NCBI GenBank assembly: GCA_015521505.1
Contig: WAOB01000097.1
Location: forward strand, 1 to 16,398
Reading direction: 5' to 3'
Source: Nanobdellati archaeon
Lineage (GTDB): Archaea > EX4484-52 > JAADEF01
Length of the DNA: 16,398 nucleotides
How positions within the stretch are numbered: position 1 is the first letter of the stretch; every line of letters begins with the position of its first letter. The translations under genes were made by a program, and so were the position numbers. The notes beneath the pieces were generated by a model that had not been told where the DNA came from, ran no database searches, and saw nothing but the letters and a program-made list of their open reading frames with translations. Shown here piece by piece: positions 1-7,123 of the stretch.

Positions 1-766
1 GTTTAATTCTTATGAACCATGGAAATTGATCAAAGAAAAGACAGAGGATTCGGAAAACAAACTATTTGAATTGTTACATGATATTTCTTTACTATTTGCT
101 TTGTTAGAACCTTATACTCCTAAGATGGTTGAGAGATTTTATGGCATGTTGAGTTGTAAGAGAAAGGAATATGCTATTCTACAAATAAAAGGGAAAGTAA
201 ATGCAAAACAACATATCATTGAGAAGATTAATGAAGATATCTTTTCTCTTGTTTCTGGAAATGATGCTTTTTGTAAAGTTGATTTAAAGATAGGTAAGAT
301 TGTGGATGTTGTAGATATTAAAGAAAGCAATAAACTTTATCTGATAAAGCTTGAATGTGGAAACGAGATAAAGCAAGTAGTTGGAGGGTTAAAGAAATAT
401 TATACAGAGAAAGAACTTTTAAATAAAAAAGTGGTATTTGTCAACAACTTAAAAAAGGCAAAACTTGCAGGGTATGAAAGCGAAGGTATGCTTTTGGCGG
501 CAAGTTCTAGAGATGGTAAGATAGTTGGTTTATGTGTTGTAGATGATGAATTAATTCCTTCAGGGAGCGAGGTTTTGGTTAAAGGCATGTTTAAAAATGT
601 GAAAGAAAGGATATCTATAGATTTCTTTAGGAAGATAGATTTAATCAAGAAAGGATCTTTCGTATACTATAAAGATTATCCATTGATTGCAAGAAGTTTA
701 TGTAAAGAGGCTTCTATTAAAATCGATAGGGCCAATTATATTGAGGACGGTGTAAAATTATGGTAG
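1..766 (+). CDS. metG: Methionyl-tRNA synthetase, C-terminal part (5' end outside window)
   Basis: This is the 3' part of a methionine-tRNA ligase, which charges tRNA-Met in the cytoplasm. The reading frame is open from base 2 at the window edge, and the codons before the TTG at 26 read SYEPWKL, the conserved motif at the base of the MetRS anticodon-binding helical bundle, so the gene continues upstream and 26 is not a start. A helical region follows (to about base 250), then a Trbp111/EMAP-II-like tRNA-binding OB fold (about 265-580) with KVDLKIGKIVDV, KQVVGGLKKYY and AGYESEGMLLAA. About 50 residues follow the OB fold and end in a lysine-rich, strand-forming tail; similar tails occur in archaeal MetRS or MetG-beta dimers. 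The class I catalytic motifs (HIGH, KMSKS) lie outside the window. The stop at 764-766 overlaps the start of map by 7 nt, so the two are probably translated as a coupled pair. Confidence 0.93.
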   Translation, partial: FNSYEPWKLIKEKTEDSENKLFELLHDISLLFALLEPYTPKMVERFYGMLSCKRKEYAILQIKGKVNAKQHIIEKINEDIFSLVSGNDAFCKVDLKIGKIVDVVDIKESNKLYLIKLECGNEIKQVVGGLKKYYTEKELLNKKVVFVNNLKKAKLAGYESEGMLLAASSRDGKIVGLCVVDDELIPSGSEVLVKGMFKNVKERISIDFFRKIDLIKKGSFVYYKDYPLIARSLCKEASIKIDRANYIEDGVKLW

Positions 767-1671
767 ATCTGAATGAGATAAAGAGTAAATTAGATAAGAT
801 AAACCCTCTTTATAGAAAGATCGATTCCTTTATATCTTCTCAGTTGGAGGTGGACGTGTCTTATGCAGACATAATCTTAGGAATAGAGAAGATCATCAAT
901 GAAAGCTCAAGTATAGCATTTCCTGTGAATTTTTCTGTTAATAACGTTGCTGCTCACGATACTCTAATGGAAAACGATACAAGGAGATTAAATGAGGGTG
1001 ATGTGGTTAAAATAGATGTGGGGATACATGTTGATGGATTTATTATAGATAGCGCTAAGACCTATATTGTAGGAAATAACGATATAGGAGAAGAGTTAAA
1101 GAAGGCTTGTGAGATAGCATTAAAAGAAGTAATAAGCTCGTTAAGGTGTGGGATTGAAATAAAAGAAATTGGTAGTATTGTTGAAAATGTTGCAGAGAGA
1201 TATGGTTTCGGAATAGTGTCTAATTTGACTGGTCATAATATAGAACAATATAAGATTCATGGTTCATATTCCATTCCTAATGTGAAAAACAACATAGAGG
1301 GAGAGATTTCTTATGGTGATTTGATTGCCATAGAACCTTTTTTATCTAGCACACCTCATAATATTGTTGTTAAAGATTCTGCAAGAATAGAGATTTATGA
1401 GTTAAATAATGACAATATACAGATTAGAGATAAGTATGCTAAATTACTTTTAAAGGAGATAAAGGAATATGAAAGATTACCTTTTGCAAGTAGATGGTTG
1501 ACCTCTTTAAAAGGATTTATTAAGAAAAGAAGTTTATTTGAACTTATGCAGAAAGGAATTATTAATGGATATCCTGTGTTATATCATCCTAACTCTAATA
1601 TTTTGATTGCCCAAGCAGAATATACTGTTTTGATGTTAGATAAACCAGTAGTTTATGGTTTCACATTCTAA
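760..1671 (+). CDS. map: Methionine aminopeptidase, type II
   Basis: Removes the initiator methionine from nascent proteins; a two-metal pita-bread-fold hydrolase. The 303 residues match the usual length of archaeal type II enzymes (about 295). The five expected metal ligands are visible: D86 (KIDVG), D97 (FIIDSA), H159 (TGHNI), E192 (AIEPF) and E287 (QAEYT). The substrate-contacting histidines are H66 (AAHDT) and H167 (KIHG). The insert of about 60 residues after E192, which includes a helical segment, is characteristic of type II. The ATG overlaps the end of metG by 7 nt, giving a logical pair of methionine charging and methionine removal. The gene ends 2 nt from the convergent stop of pheS, leaving no room for an intergenic terminator. 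Assignment is secure from the ligands alone. Confidence 0.96.
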   Translation: MVDLNEIKSKLDKINPLYRKIDSFISSQLEVDVSYADIILGIEKIINESSSIAFPVNFSVNNVAAHDTLMENDTRRLNEGDVVKIDVGIHVDGFIIDSAKTYIVGNNDIGEELKKACEIALKEVISSLRCGIEIKEIGSIVENVAERYGFGIVSNLTGHNIEQYKIHGSYSIPNVKNNIEGEISYGDLIAIEPFLSSTPHNIVVKDSARIEIYELNNDNIQIRDKYAKLLLKEIKEYERLPFASRWLTSLKGFIKKRSLFELMQKGIINGYPVLYHPNSNILIAQAEYTVLMLDKPVVYGFTF

Positions 1672-1673
1672 CT

Positions 1674-3140
1674 TCATTGTAACCATCTTTTTGTATTTCT
1701 TAGAAGGTTGATGTTGTCTGTATAGATATCTCTAATATCTTTGAATCCATAATAGTTCATTATGATTCTTTCCAATCCCAATCCCCATGCCAATACAGGT
1801 ATTTCTTTTCCTAAGAGAGGTTTAACAACTTCTGCTCTAAATATCCCCGCACCTCCAAGTTCTGTCCAGCCTTTAGATGGTATTAAAACTTCTATCTCAA
1901 CAGATAATTCAGTGTAAGGGAAGTATGCAGGTCTTACTCTTATGTTCTCATATCCCATTTTCTTAAAAAATTCTTTTAGATAACCTAAAAGATGCCTGAA
2001 ATTTAGATTTTCATCAACTACAATTCCTTCAACTTGATAAAATTCAAACAGATGTTTCCAATCTAATGTTTCATTTCTAAAGACTTTTCCTATAGCAAAA
2101 TATTTTTTAGGCAAGTCTTTTATATCTAAATCATATAGAGTTAATGCAGATAGAACTGTAGTGTGGGTTCTTAATACTGCCTGATTTGCTTTTTCATAAC
2201 TATATTTATATCCCCAACCGATGCTTCTTCTGTCTCCTCTTTCATGTACTGCCTTTACTTTATTCAAAACTTCTTTATCAATTTCTTCATTTAAGGAAAT
2301 ATCTACGTAGAATGTATCTTGCATCTCTCTTGCCGGATGGTTTTGAGGTACAAAAAGAGCATCAAAATTCCAAAAAGATTTGCATAATATTTTACCTTTC
2401 ATCTCTTCAAATCCCATGTCTAACCATATTTGCCTTATATAATCGATTGCTTGATTTACAAAATGCTTTTTTCCTGGAAATGTTTCATAAGATTGGGCAT
2501 AAATGTTGTATTCTTTTATTTTTTTTCTTTTCCATTCTTTGTTTAATATTACCTCGGGAGTTATTTCCTTGATCTCTTCTTCAATTTCAATGTCATGACC
2601 TTTTCCTTTTTCTGTAAGTTTTATAAACCTTACTGTTTTAGGTATTATTTCAATGAATTTCCTTCTTTTGAGTATGTCTAATATTTCTTTATTTACATTT
2701 AACATATAATATTCTCTATCTCCCATCTCTTTTAGCCATTCTATTTCTTTTTTATCTTTATTCTCATAATTTCGTTTTAATTTTACAATACCTTCTTTAA
2801 TCTCTATTAGGTCTTTATTTTTTGCCCATGCTATAGCGATATTTTTGTCTTTCATAGGTATATCTTTTATGTGCATTTCTCCTTTTTCTTTTAATAACTC
2901 TACTAGATTACATTCTGGCAAACCGCTTTCTATAACCTTCTTACCTTCATTTGTCATTTTTATTTCGATTCTGTCCGCTTCTTCTATTTTAACAAGATTC
3001 TCTTTATTCATCTCTAACAGAGATCTCATGAGAGATGACTGATCAACTTTAAGATCTTCTATGAGATCTTCAAATCTTACCACTTCGTTTCTTTTTTTAA
3101 GATAATCTAATATTTTTTTTTCTATGATTTTTAAATCCAT
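1674..3140 (-). CDS. pheS: Phenylalanyl-tRNA synthetase alpha chain (archaeal/eukaryotic type)
   Basis: Catalytic alpha chain of the heterotetrameric class II phenylalanine-tRNA ligase; pheT is not in the window. The 488 residues match archaeal PheS. Residues 1-200 form tandem winged-helix-like modules rich in Lys and Glu, typical of the archaeal/eukaryotic N-terminus and absent from the shorter bacterial form. The catalytic core has HPAREMQDTFYV (268-279), LRTHTT (323-328), motif 2 GKVFRNETLDW with HLFEFYQVEG (351-372), the Phe-pocket region GWTELGGAGIF (424-434) and motif 3 AWGLGLERIIM (451-461). The ATG at 3140 is chosen because AGTTGAT, one base off a good Shine-Dalgarno, lies 6 nt upstream. 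An AT-rich TATA-like run (ATTTTAAAAAATT, 3161-3173 on the minus strand) sits about 25 nt upstream, so the leader is very short. Transcription diverges from the secE operon. Confidence 0.97.
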   Translation of the reverse strand: MDLKIIEKKILDYLKKRNEVVRFEDLIEDLKVDQSSLMRSLLEMNKENLVKIEEADRIEIKMTNEGKKVIESGLPECNLVELLKEKGEMHIKDIPMKDKNIAIAWAKNKDLIEIKEGIVKLKRNYENKDKKEIEWLKEMGDREYYMLNVNKEILDILKRRKFIEIIPKTVRFIKLTEKGKGHDIEIEEEIKEITPEVILNKEWKRKKIKEYNIYAQSYETFPGKKHFVNQAIDYIRQIWLDMGFEEMKGKILCKSFWNFDALFVPQNHPAREMQDTFYVDISLNEEIDKEVLNKVKAVHERGDRRSIGWGYKYSYEKANQAVLRTHTTVLSALTLYDLDIKDLPKKYFAIGKVFRNETLDWKHLFEFYQVEGIVVDENLNFRHLLGYLKEFFKKMGYENIRVRPAYFPYTELSVEIEVLIPSKGWTELGGAGIFRAEVVKPLLGKEIPVLAWGLGLERIIMNYYGFKDIRDIYTDNINLLRNTKRWLQ

Positions 3141-3160
3141 AATTTTATCAACTATGGATA

Positions 3161-3190
3161 ATTTTTTAAAATTAATGTAATTAAAATATT
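3161..3190. promoter_or_regulatory. Divergent TATA-like region for pheS (-) and secE operon (+)
   Basis: The gap between pheS and secE holds two A/T-only blocks, TTTTTTAAAATT (3162-3173) and AATTAAAATATT (3179-3190). On the minus strand the first block is 25-30 nt before the pheS ATG. On the plus strand a TATA centre near 3168 would start the secE transcript near 3194, the first base of the leader hairpin. In such AT-rich DNA, TATA-like words are frequent, so the assignment relies on spacing only. Confidence 0.4.
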
Positions 3191-3193
3191 GTA

Positions 3194-3227
3194 AATCCCG
3201 TTTACTGCTGAAAAGCAGGAGGGGATT
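3194..3227 (+). promoter_or_regulatory. Candidate leader RNA hairpin upstream of secE
   Basis: A 34-nt element folds as AATCCC (3194-3199) with GGGATT (3222-3227), an asymmetric internal loop GTTTA/GAG, then CTGCT (3205-3209) with AGCAG (3214-3218) closed by a GAAA tetraloop (3210-3213). All eleven pairs are Watson-Crick. It is GC-rich against its surroundings and lies where the leader of the secE-spt5-L11-L1-L10 transcript should begin. The 3' arm contains GGAGGGG (3218-3224), which looks like a ribosome binding site but is 24 nt from the ATG. The role is unknown: ribosomal-protein autoregulation or mRNA protection are possible. It could also act from the minus strand, in front of pheS. Confidence 0.5.
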
Positions 3228-3248
3228 AATTCTTTTATTGTGGTTTTC

Positions 3249-3431
3249 ATGAAGAAAATTGATATAAAGAAGACGTTAGAGAGATATTGGAGGGTTTTAA
3301 GACTTTTGAAAACACCAACAAGAGAGGAAATTGTGGCAAGTATAAAGATTGCTGGAGGAGGTATTTTGCTTGTAGGGTTGATAGGTTTTATTGTGTGGTT
3401 TATATTGATTTATATAATAGGTGTGGCATGA
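3249..3431 (+). CDS. secE: Preprotein translocase subunit SecE (Sss1/Sec61 gamma)
   Basis: Single-span subunit that clamps the SecY channel in the cytoplasmic membrane. The 60-residue product has an amphipathic basic helix (1-33) containing the family signature KTPTREEI (21-28), then one membrane segment (about 35-58, GGGILLVGLIGFIVWFILIY). This length and plan match archaeal SecE. The ATG at 3249 is preferred to a GTG at 3240 because GTGGT (3240-3244) has the spacing and composition of the ribosome binding sites used by neighbouring genes, and because the family N-terminus begins close to the basic helix. It is the first gene of a cluster with spt5 and three ribosomal protein genes, an order conserved across archaea. 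Confidence 0.93.
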   Translation: MKKIDIKKTLERYWRVLRLLKTPTREEIVASIKIAGGGILLVGLIGFIVWFILIYIIGVA

Positions 3432-3452
3432 TTTTTCAACGGAGGTGGTTTT

Positions 3453-3890
3453 TTGCCTATCTTTGCGGTGAGATCTGTAGGAAAAAAGGAGAAGAACCTT
3501 ATGGAAGTAATAGAACATAATGCTAAGGCAAAGAAAGTTCCTATTAAATCTATATTATTTATTCCAGAAATAAAGGGGTATGTTTTTGTGGAGGCGGAGA
3601 ATTTTGATGATGTTAAAGCAGTATCTTCTAATGTTCCAATGATGAGAGGTATTTTAGAAAAACCTGTCAAACGAGAGGAACTTGAGAAATTTTTTCAAAC
3701 AACTACTGCTTTGCAGAAGTTTGAGATTGGAGATATTGTTGAAATTGTTGGTGGTCCTTTTAAAAGAGAGAAAGCAAAAATCATTAGTATTGATGAGACA
3801 AAACAAGAGGCAAAAATAGAACTTATAGATATATCGATGCCTATACCTATTACGATTAAACTTGATTTGTTAAGAAGAATAAAAGAATAA
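3453..3890 (+). CDS. spt5: Transcription elongation factor Spt5 (archaeal NusG)
   Basis: Processivity factor that clamps RNA polymerase around DNA together with Spt4 and helps couple transcription to translation. The 145 residues contain an NGN domain (1-85; AVRSVGKKEKN, then IKGYVFVEAENFDDV, then VPMMRGIL) and a KOW domain (about 91-141; GDIVEIVGGPFKREKAKI). There is no bacterial-style insertion, and length fits archaeal Spt5. The start is a TTG at 3453. It is supported by an excellent ribosome binding site GGAGGTG (3441-3447) 5 nt upstream and by the NGN fold beginning at once with MPIFAVRS. The gene follows secE by 21 nt and precedes L11 by 24 nt, so it is in the same transcript. Confidence 0.94.
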   Translation: MPIFAVRSVGKKEKNLMEVIEHNAKAKKVPIKSILFIPEIKGYVFVEAENFDDVKAVSSNVPMMRGILEKPVKREELEKFFQTTTALQKFEIGDIVEIVGGPFKREKAKIISIDETKQEAKIELIDISMPIPITIKLDLLRRIKE

Positions 3891-3914
3891 TTTAATTTTG
3901 TTAAGGTGTTTATG

Positions 3915-4397
3915 ATGGGTAAAAAAACCATAGATGCATTGGTTGACGGAGGAAAAGCATCAGCAGGCCCACCATTAGGACCTGCATTAGGACAATTAAA
4001 AGTTAATGTTAAAGCAGTTATTGATGCTATTAATGAAAAAACTAAAGTTTTTGCAGGTATGAAAGTGCCTGTGAAAGTTATTGTTGATGATGAAACAAAA
4101 GAGTTTGAGATTGAGGTAGGTACACCACCTGTAAGTCAACTTATTAAAAATGAACTTAAGATTGAGAAATTATCTCAACAATCAGGTAAAGATTTTGTAG
4201 GTAATTTAAGTATAGAACAGGTAGTTAAAATTGCCAAGATGAAAAGGGAAGGTATGTTGGTTAATTCGTTAAAATCTGCGGTTAAGTCTGTTATCGGTAC
4301 TTGTGTTTCAGTAGGAGTTATGGTTGAGGGTAAGAATCCAAAAGAAGTTATTAAAGAAATTGATGAAGGGAAATATGATGAAATAATTAAAGAATAG
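3915..4397 (+). CDS. rpl11: Large-subunit ribosomal protein L11 (uL11)
   Basis: Binds the GTPase-associated region of 23S rRNA at the base of the stalk and takes part in factor-dependent GTP hydrolysis. The 160 residues show the family N-terminal signature [18 protein letters not shown], the proline-rich linker that contacts 23S rRNA, followed by [10 protein letters not shown]. The C-terminal rRNA-binding domain is also clear ([20 protein letters not shown], then [20 protein letters not shown]). Possible starts are GTG 3906, ATG 3912 and ATG 3915; 3915 is chosen because AAGGTG (3903-3908) is then 6 nt upstream, matching L1 and L10. It lies between spt5 and L1; its stop codon at 4395-4397 touches the L1 ribosome binding site. 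Confidence 0.96.
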   Translation: MGKKTIDALVDGGKASAGPPLGPALGQLKVNVKAVIDAINEKTKVFAGMKVPVKVIVDDETKEFEIEVGTPPVSQLIKNELKIEKLSQQSGKDFVGNLSIEQVVKIAKMKREGMLVNSLKSAVKSVIGTCVSVGVMVEGKNPKEVIKEIDEGKYDEIIKE

Positions 4398-4407
4398 AGG
4401 TGTTATA

Positions 4408-5040
4408 ATGAAAGTTCAGGAAGCATTGAAGTATTTGGAAGAGAATTCAAAGAAGAGGAACTTTATCCAGAGTGTAGAATTAATAATAAATTTAAAGGGA
4501 TTGGATTTAAAAAAGCCAGAGAATAGAATTAAGGAGGAGATTTATTTACCAGCAAAACTTACAAAGCCTAGAAAAGTAGGAGTTATAGGCACTATACTAT
4601 CTCAGAAGTATAAGGATGTTGCAGATTTAACTATAACAGAGGAACAACTTAATGAGTATATTAATGATAAGAAAAAATTTAAGAAAATGGTTAAACAAGT
4701 AGATTATTTCTTGGCAGAACCCCAACTTATGGTTAAGATAACCAAGGAATTTGGTAAGATGATGGGAGGTAGAGGTAAGATACCTAAACCATTACCACCC
4801 AATACTGATGCAAAACCTTTGATTGAAAAACTAAAGAATACTGTAAGAATTAATGTAAAAGATAATCCTCTGATTCAGGTAGTTATAGGCTATGAGGACA
4901 TGAAGGAGGATGATGTTCTGAAGAATTATGATACAGTTTTAAATACTGTACTTAAGAAGTTGCCAAATGGTTTGCAGAATATAAGGAGCGTATATATTAA
5001 AAAAACTATGAGCCCAGTTATTCAGGTTGATCTGAAATAA
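4408..5040 (+). CDS. rpl1: Large-subunit ribosomal protein L1 (uL1)
   Basis: Builds the L1 stalk of the large subunit, which moves with the E-site tRNA; in methanogens and bacteria it also represses translation of its own operon. The 210 residues match archaeal L1. Recognisable parts are KRNFIQSVELIINLKGLDLKKPENRI near the N-terminus (domain I, quoted here as consecutive blocks RNFIQSVELIINLKG and LDLKKPENRI), domain II with KVGVIGTILSQKYKDVADL and DYFLAEPQLM, the hallmark GKMMGGRGKIPKPLPPNT loop, and the C-terminal NIRSVYIKKTMSP. The ATG at 4408 follows GAGGTG (4397-4402) by 5 nt. I searched the start of the gene for an archaeal L1 regulatory site and saw no convincing match. Confidence 0.96.
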   Translation: MKVQEALKYLEENSKKRNFIQSVELIINLKGLDLKKPENRIKEEIYLPAKLTKPRKVGVIGTILSQKYKDVADLTITEEQLNEYINDKKKFKKMVKQVDYFLAEPQLMVKITKEFGKMMGGRGKIPKPLPPNTDAKPLIEKLKNTVRINVKDNPLIQVVIGYEDMKEDDVLKNYDTVLNTVLKKLPNGLQNIRSVYIKKTMSPVIQVDLK

Positions 5041-5052
5041 AGGTGTTGAAAG

Positions 5053-6048
5053 ATGGTGAATGAGCAGAAACTTCGGATGGCAGAAGAGATGGAAAATGAG
5101 ATAAAAAATGCCAAGGTTATAGGGATTGTTGATGTTAATAAACTACCTTCATCACAATATCAAGAGTTAAGAAAGAAATTAAATGATAAAGCAAAAATTA
5201 GGGTTGTAAAGAAAAGGGTTTTGTTGAAAGTTTTGGATAAATTGAATATGCCAGAGAAGTTAAAGGAGTATGTTAAGAAATCCGTTATAGTTGGGCTGTT
5301 AACTACAGAAGAGAATCCTTTTAGATTGTATAAAATTGCAGAAAGATCTAAGAGTATGACCTTTGCTAAAGCAGGTGATATAGCACCTCAAGACATAGTA
5401 GTTCCTGCAGGTGATACTGGGTTACCACCAGGACCTATAATTAGTGAGTTTAAAGCGGCAGGTATTAAGGCGAGGATACAGGGTAATAGCATAGTTGTTC
5501 AGGAAGATAGTTTAATTGCTAAAGAAGGAGAGATTTTGGATGAACAGAAGGCAAATATATTAATGAAACTTAACATTAAACCCATACCTATTGGTCTAAA
5601 TATTGTTGCTATGTATGAAGATGGTGTTGTTTATGACTCATCTTTACTTTCTATTGATGAGGAACAATACTTTAATGATATAGTTACTGCTTCACGACAG
5701 GCATTAAATTTAGCATATAATATTGACTACTATACTTCAGAGGTTGTTGAGTTAAAGATAATAGATGCACAACAAAAAGCACTAAACCTAGCATATAATG
5801 CAGATATTTATGAAAAAGACGTCATAGAGATGATTATTACTAAGGCAATTCAGAAAGCAATATCAGTTGATATGACATTACCAGAAGAAACTAGAAACAC
5901 ATTGGGTATAGCTGTTACTGCTCCACAACCAGTTCAACAATCATCTTCTCCAGAAGAACAAAAAGCAGAAGAAAAGAAAGAAGAGAAAAAAGAAGAGAAG
6001 GCAAGTGTTGAAGAGGCAGCGGCAGGTTTAGGTGCATTGTTTGGTTAA
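5053..6048 (+). CDS. rplP0: Large-subunit ribosomal protein L10 (uL10, P0 type)
   Basis: Scaffold of the ribosomal stalk; it binds 23S rRNA next to L11 and carries dimers of L12 that recruit translation factors. The 331 residues include the rRNA-binding N-terminal domain, the archaeal/eukaryotic insertion (about 105-185), and a helical spine made of repeats: QALNLAYNIDYY (216-227), KALNLAYNADIY (242-253) and a weaker third copy KAIQKAISVDM (264-274). Three such segments fit three L12-dimer sites. A charged Glu/Lys linker (301-320) leads to the tail AAAGLGALFG, the factor-binding end shared with L12. The ATG at 5053 follows AGGTG (5041-5045) by 7 nt. L12 normally follows this gene in archaea but is not here. 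Confidence 0.96.
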   Translation: MVNEQKLRMAEEMENEIKNAKVIGIVDVNKLPSSQYQELRKKLNDKAKIRVVKKRVLLKVLDKLNMPEKLKEYVKKSVIVGLLTTEENPFRLYKIAERSKSMTFAKAGDIAPQDIVVPAGDTGLPPGPIISEFKAAGIKARIQGNSIVVQEDSLIAKEGEILDEQKANILMKLNIKPIPIGLNIVAMYEDGVVYDSSLLSIDEEQYFNDIVTASRQALNLAYNIDYYTSEVVELKIIDAQQKALNLAYNADIYEKDVIEMIITKAIQKAISVDMTLPEETRNTLGIAVTAPQPVQQSSSPEEQKAEEKKEEKKEEKASVEEAAAGLGALFG

Positions 6049-6052
6049 AAAC

Positions 6053-6068
6053 TTTTCTTTCTTTTTCT
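6053..6068 (+). terminator. Candidate U-tract terminator after the ribosomal operon
   Basis: Four bases after the L10 stop lies TTTTCTTTCTTTTTCT, a pyrimidine tract of the kind that ends archaeal transcripts without a hairpin. It falls between L10 and the rimK-like gene, which starts 20 nt further on. Whether it stops all or only part of transcription cannot be told from sequence. Confidence 0.45.
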
Positions 6069-6087
6069 ATATACTTGATGTGGTTAT

Positions 6088-6957
6088 ATGGATCTTATAT
6101 TTTTAGTACCTAAGAATTATTCTAAAACTACTCAATTATTGATTGATAAGAGTAAGGAACTTAATATCAATTATAAAGTCTCTTTATTAGAAGATGTTAT
6201 TATTGAAACTTCTAATGAAGGTAATAGGGTTATCTGTAATGGAGAGAACATTCTTAACACTCGTTATGTTTTTCCGAGAATTGATGGTAAGAGGAAAAAT
6301 GTTGGTATGAAAATTTTATCAATTTATGAATTGAGAGGGGTAAAAATGCCCTATCCTTCTTTTGCTTTGGAGATTGTTCATGATAAATTCTTAACTTCTT
6401 TATATTTATCTCATTATGGTATTAGTGTTCCTAAAACAACATATGCTCGATCTTTAGAATCTTTGAAAGATATGCATTATCCAATTATCCTTAAGCTTTT
6501 ATCTGGATCTGGTGGTAAAGGGGTTATGCTTATAGAGAATGAAGATGCTTTGGAAAGTGTTATTTCAACATTACAGGATGAGAAAGGAAACGAGTTTCTT
6601 GTGCAGGAATACATTAAAAAGGAAAGAGCAGAGGACCTAAGGATTCTTGTTTCATATGGGAAAGTTATAGGGGCTATGAAAAGGATTGCTAAGGAAGGAG
6701 AGATAAGAGCAAATGTTAAAGTTGGAGGTAATGTTGTAAGTTATGAACCAACTCCTGAAGAGGAAAAACTTGCTTTAAAAGCTGCTGAAGCATTAAACTT
6801 AAAGATTTGTGCAGTGGATATTATAACCTCTGATGACGGAAAACCCTATATAGTTGAGATTAACCTAAATCCAGGAATAAGAGGATTGATGAAAGCAACC
6901 TCTAAAGATATAGCGAAAGAAATTATGATGGATGTGAAAGAGGAAATTAGAGGGTGA
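6088..6957 (+). CDS. RimK-like ATP-grasp amino-acid ligase
   Basis: An ATP-grasp enzyme of the RimK family, which joins an amino acid (often glutamate) to a carboxyl group on a protein or cofactor. The 289 residues contain a preATP-grasp domain (1-90) and the core: EIVHDKF (95-101), the ATP-binding IILKLLSGSGGKGV (133-146), VQEYIKKERAEDLRI (172-186), the RANVKVGGNV loop (207-216), and the Mg2+ ligands D244 and E257/N259 (AVDII, VEINLNPG). Family members include RimK (ribosomal S6), LysX, MptN and CofF; sequence alone does not choose between them. GTGGT (6080-6084) is a plausible ribosome binding site, 3 nt from the ATG. It lies 39 nt after L10, behind a possible U-tract terminator. Linkage to ribosomal genes is suggestive of a ribosomal target but is not proof. 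Confidence 0.85.
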   Translation: MDLIFLVPKNYSKTTQLLIDKSKELNINYKVSLLEDVIIETSNEGNRVICNGENILNTRYVFPRIDGKRKNVGMKILSIYELRGVKMPYPSFALEIVHDKFLTSLYLSHYGISVPKTTYARSLESLKDMHYPIILKLLSGSGGKGVMLIENEDALESVISTLQDEKGNEFLVQEYIKKERAEDLRILVSYGKVIGAMKRIAKEGEIRANVKVGGNVVSYEPTPEEEKLALKAAEALNLKICAVDIITSDDGKPYIVEINLNPGIRGLMKATSKDIAKEIMMDVKEEIRG

Positions 6958-6974
6958 GAGGTACTAATAGTGAA

Positions 6975-7102
6975 TGGTTGAGCATAGGTATAACTGCTTT
7001 AGGAGTCATATGACTATTTTTGTAGTCAATTATATTTTTGAAGAGATGTCCATCATAAAAGGAAATAATATTATTAGGTATTTGTTATAAATGCCTCAAC
7101 CA
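6975..7102 (+). ncRNA. Candidate structured RNA or 3' UTR element between rimK-like and mcm
   Basis: This 128-nt intergenic segment is bounded by a long-range stem. TGGTTGAG (6975-6982) pairs with CTCAACCA (7095-7102), CAT (6983-6985) pairs with ATG (7091-7093) across a bulged C, and TATAAC (6989-6994) pairs with GTTATA (7084-7089). Inside is a 6-bp hairpin, TGACTA/TAGTCA with loop TTTTTG (7011-7028). An alternative fold resembles a degenerate tRNA end: a 7-bp acceptor-like stem GGTTGAG/CTCAACC, unpaired A7102, and a 5-bp arm GTATT/AATGC (7078-7094) with 7-nt loop TGTTATA. U-runs follow on the plus strand. No TATA-like box precedes it, so it may be part of the rimK-like 3' UTR. It could also be a chance fold in AT-rich DNA. 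Confidence 0.35.
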
Positions 7103-7123
7103 GATTGTTCTATAAGATCCGCC

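Noticed and set aside
26..766. TTG at 26 as the start of a complete 246-residue protein
   Set aside because: The frame is open to the window edge and the preceding codons encode the conserved SYEPWK motif of MetRS, so the gene is partial.
2186..2572. A 128-codon frame antisense to pheS
   Set aside because: It has no ribosome binding site or motif and is fully covered by a conserved synthetase gene on the other strand.
3287..3520. A 77-codon plus-strand frame overlapping secE and spt5
   Set aside because: It is out of frame with two clear conserved genes and shows no domain; it is a shadow.
4408..4470. An L1 autoregulatory site inside the start of the L1 gene, as in Methanococcus
   Set aside because: No stem with the characteristic asymmetric loop could be drawn there by eye.
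7064..7075. AATAATATTATT, a 12-bp palindrome
   Set aside because: It is made of A and T only and is expected by chance in this composition.
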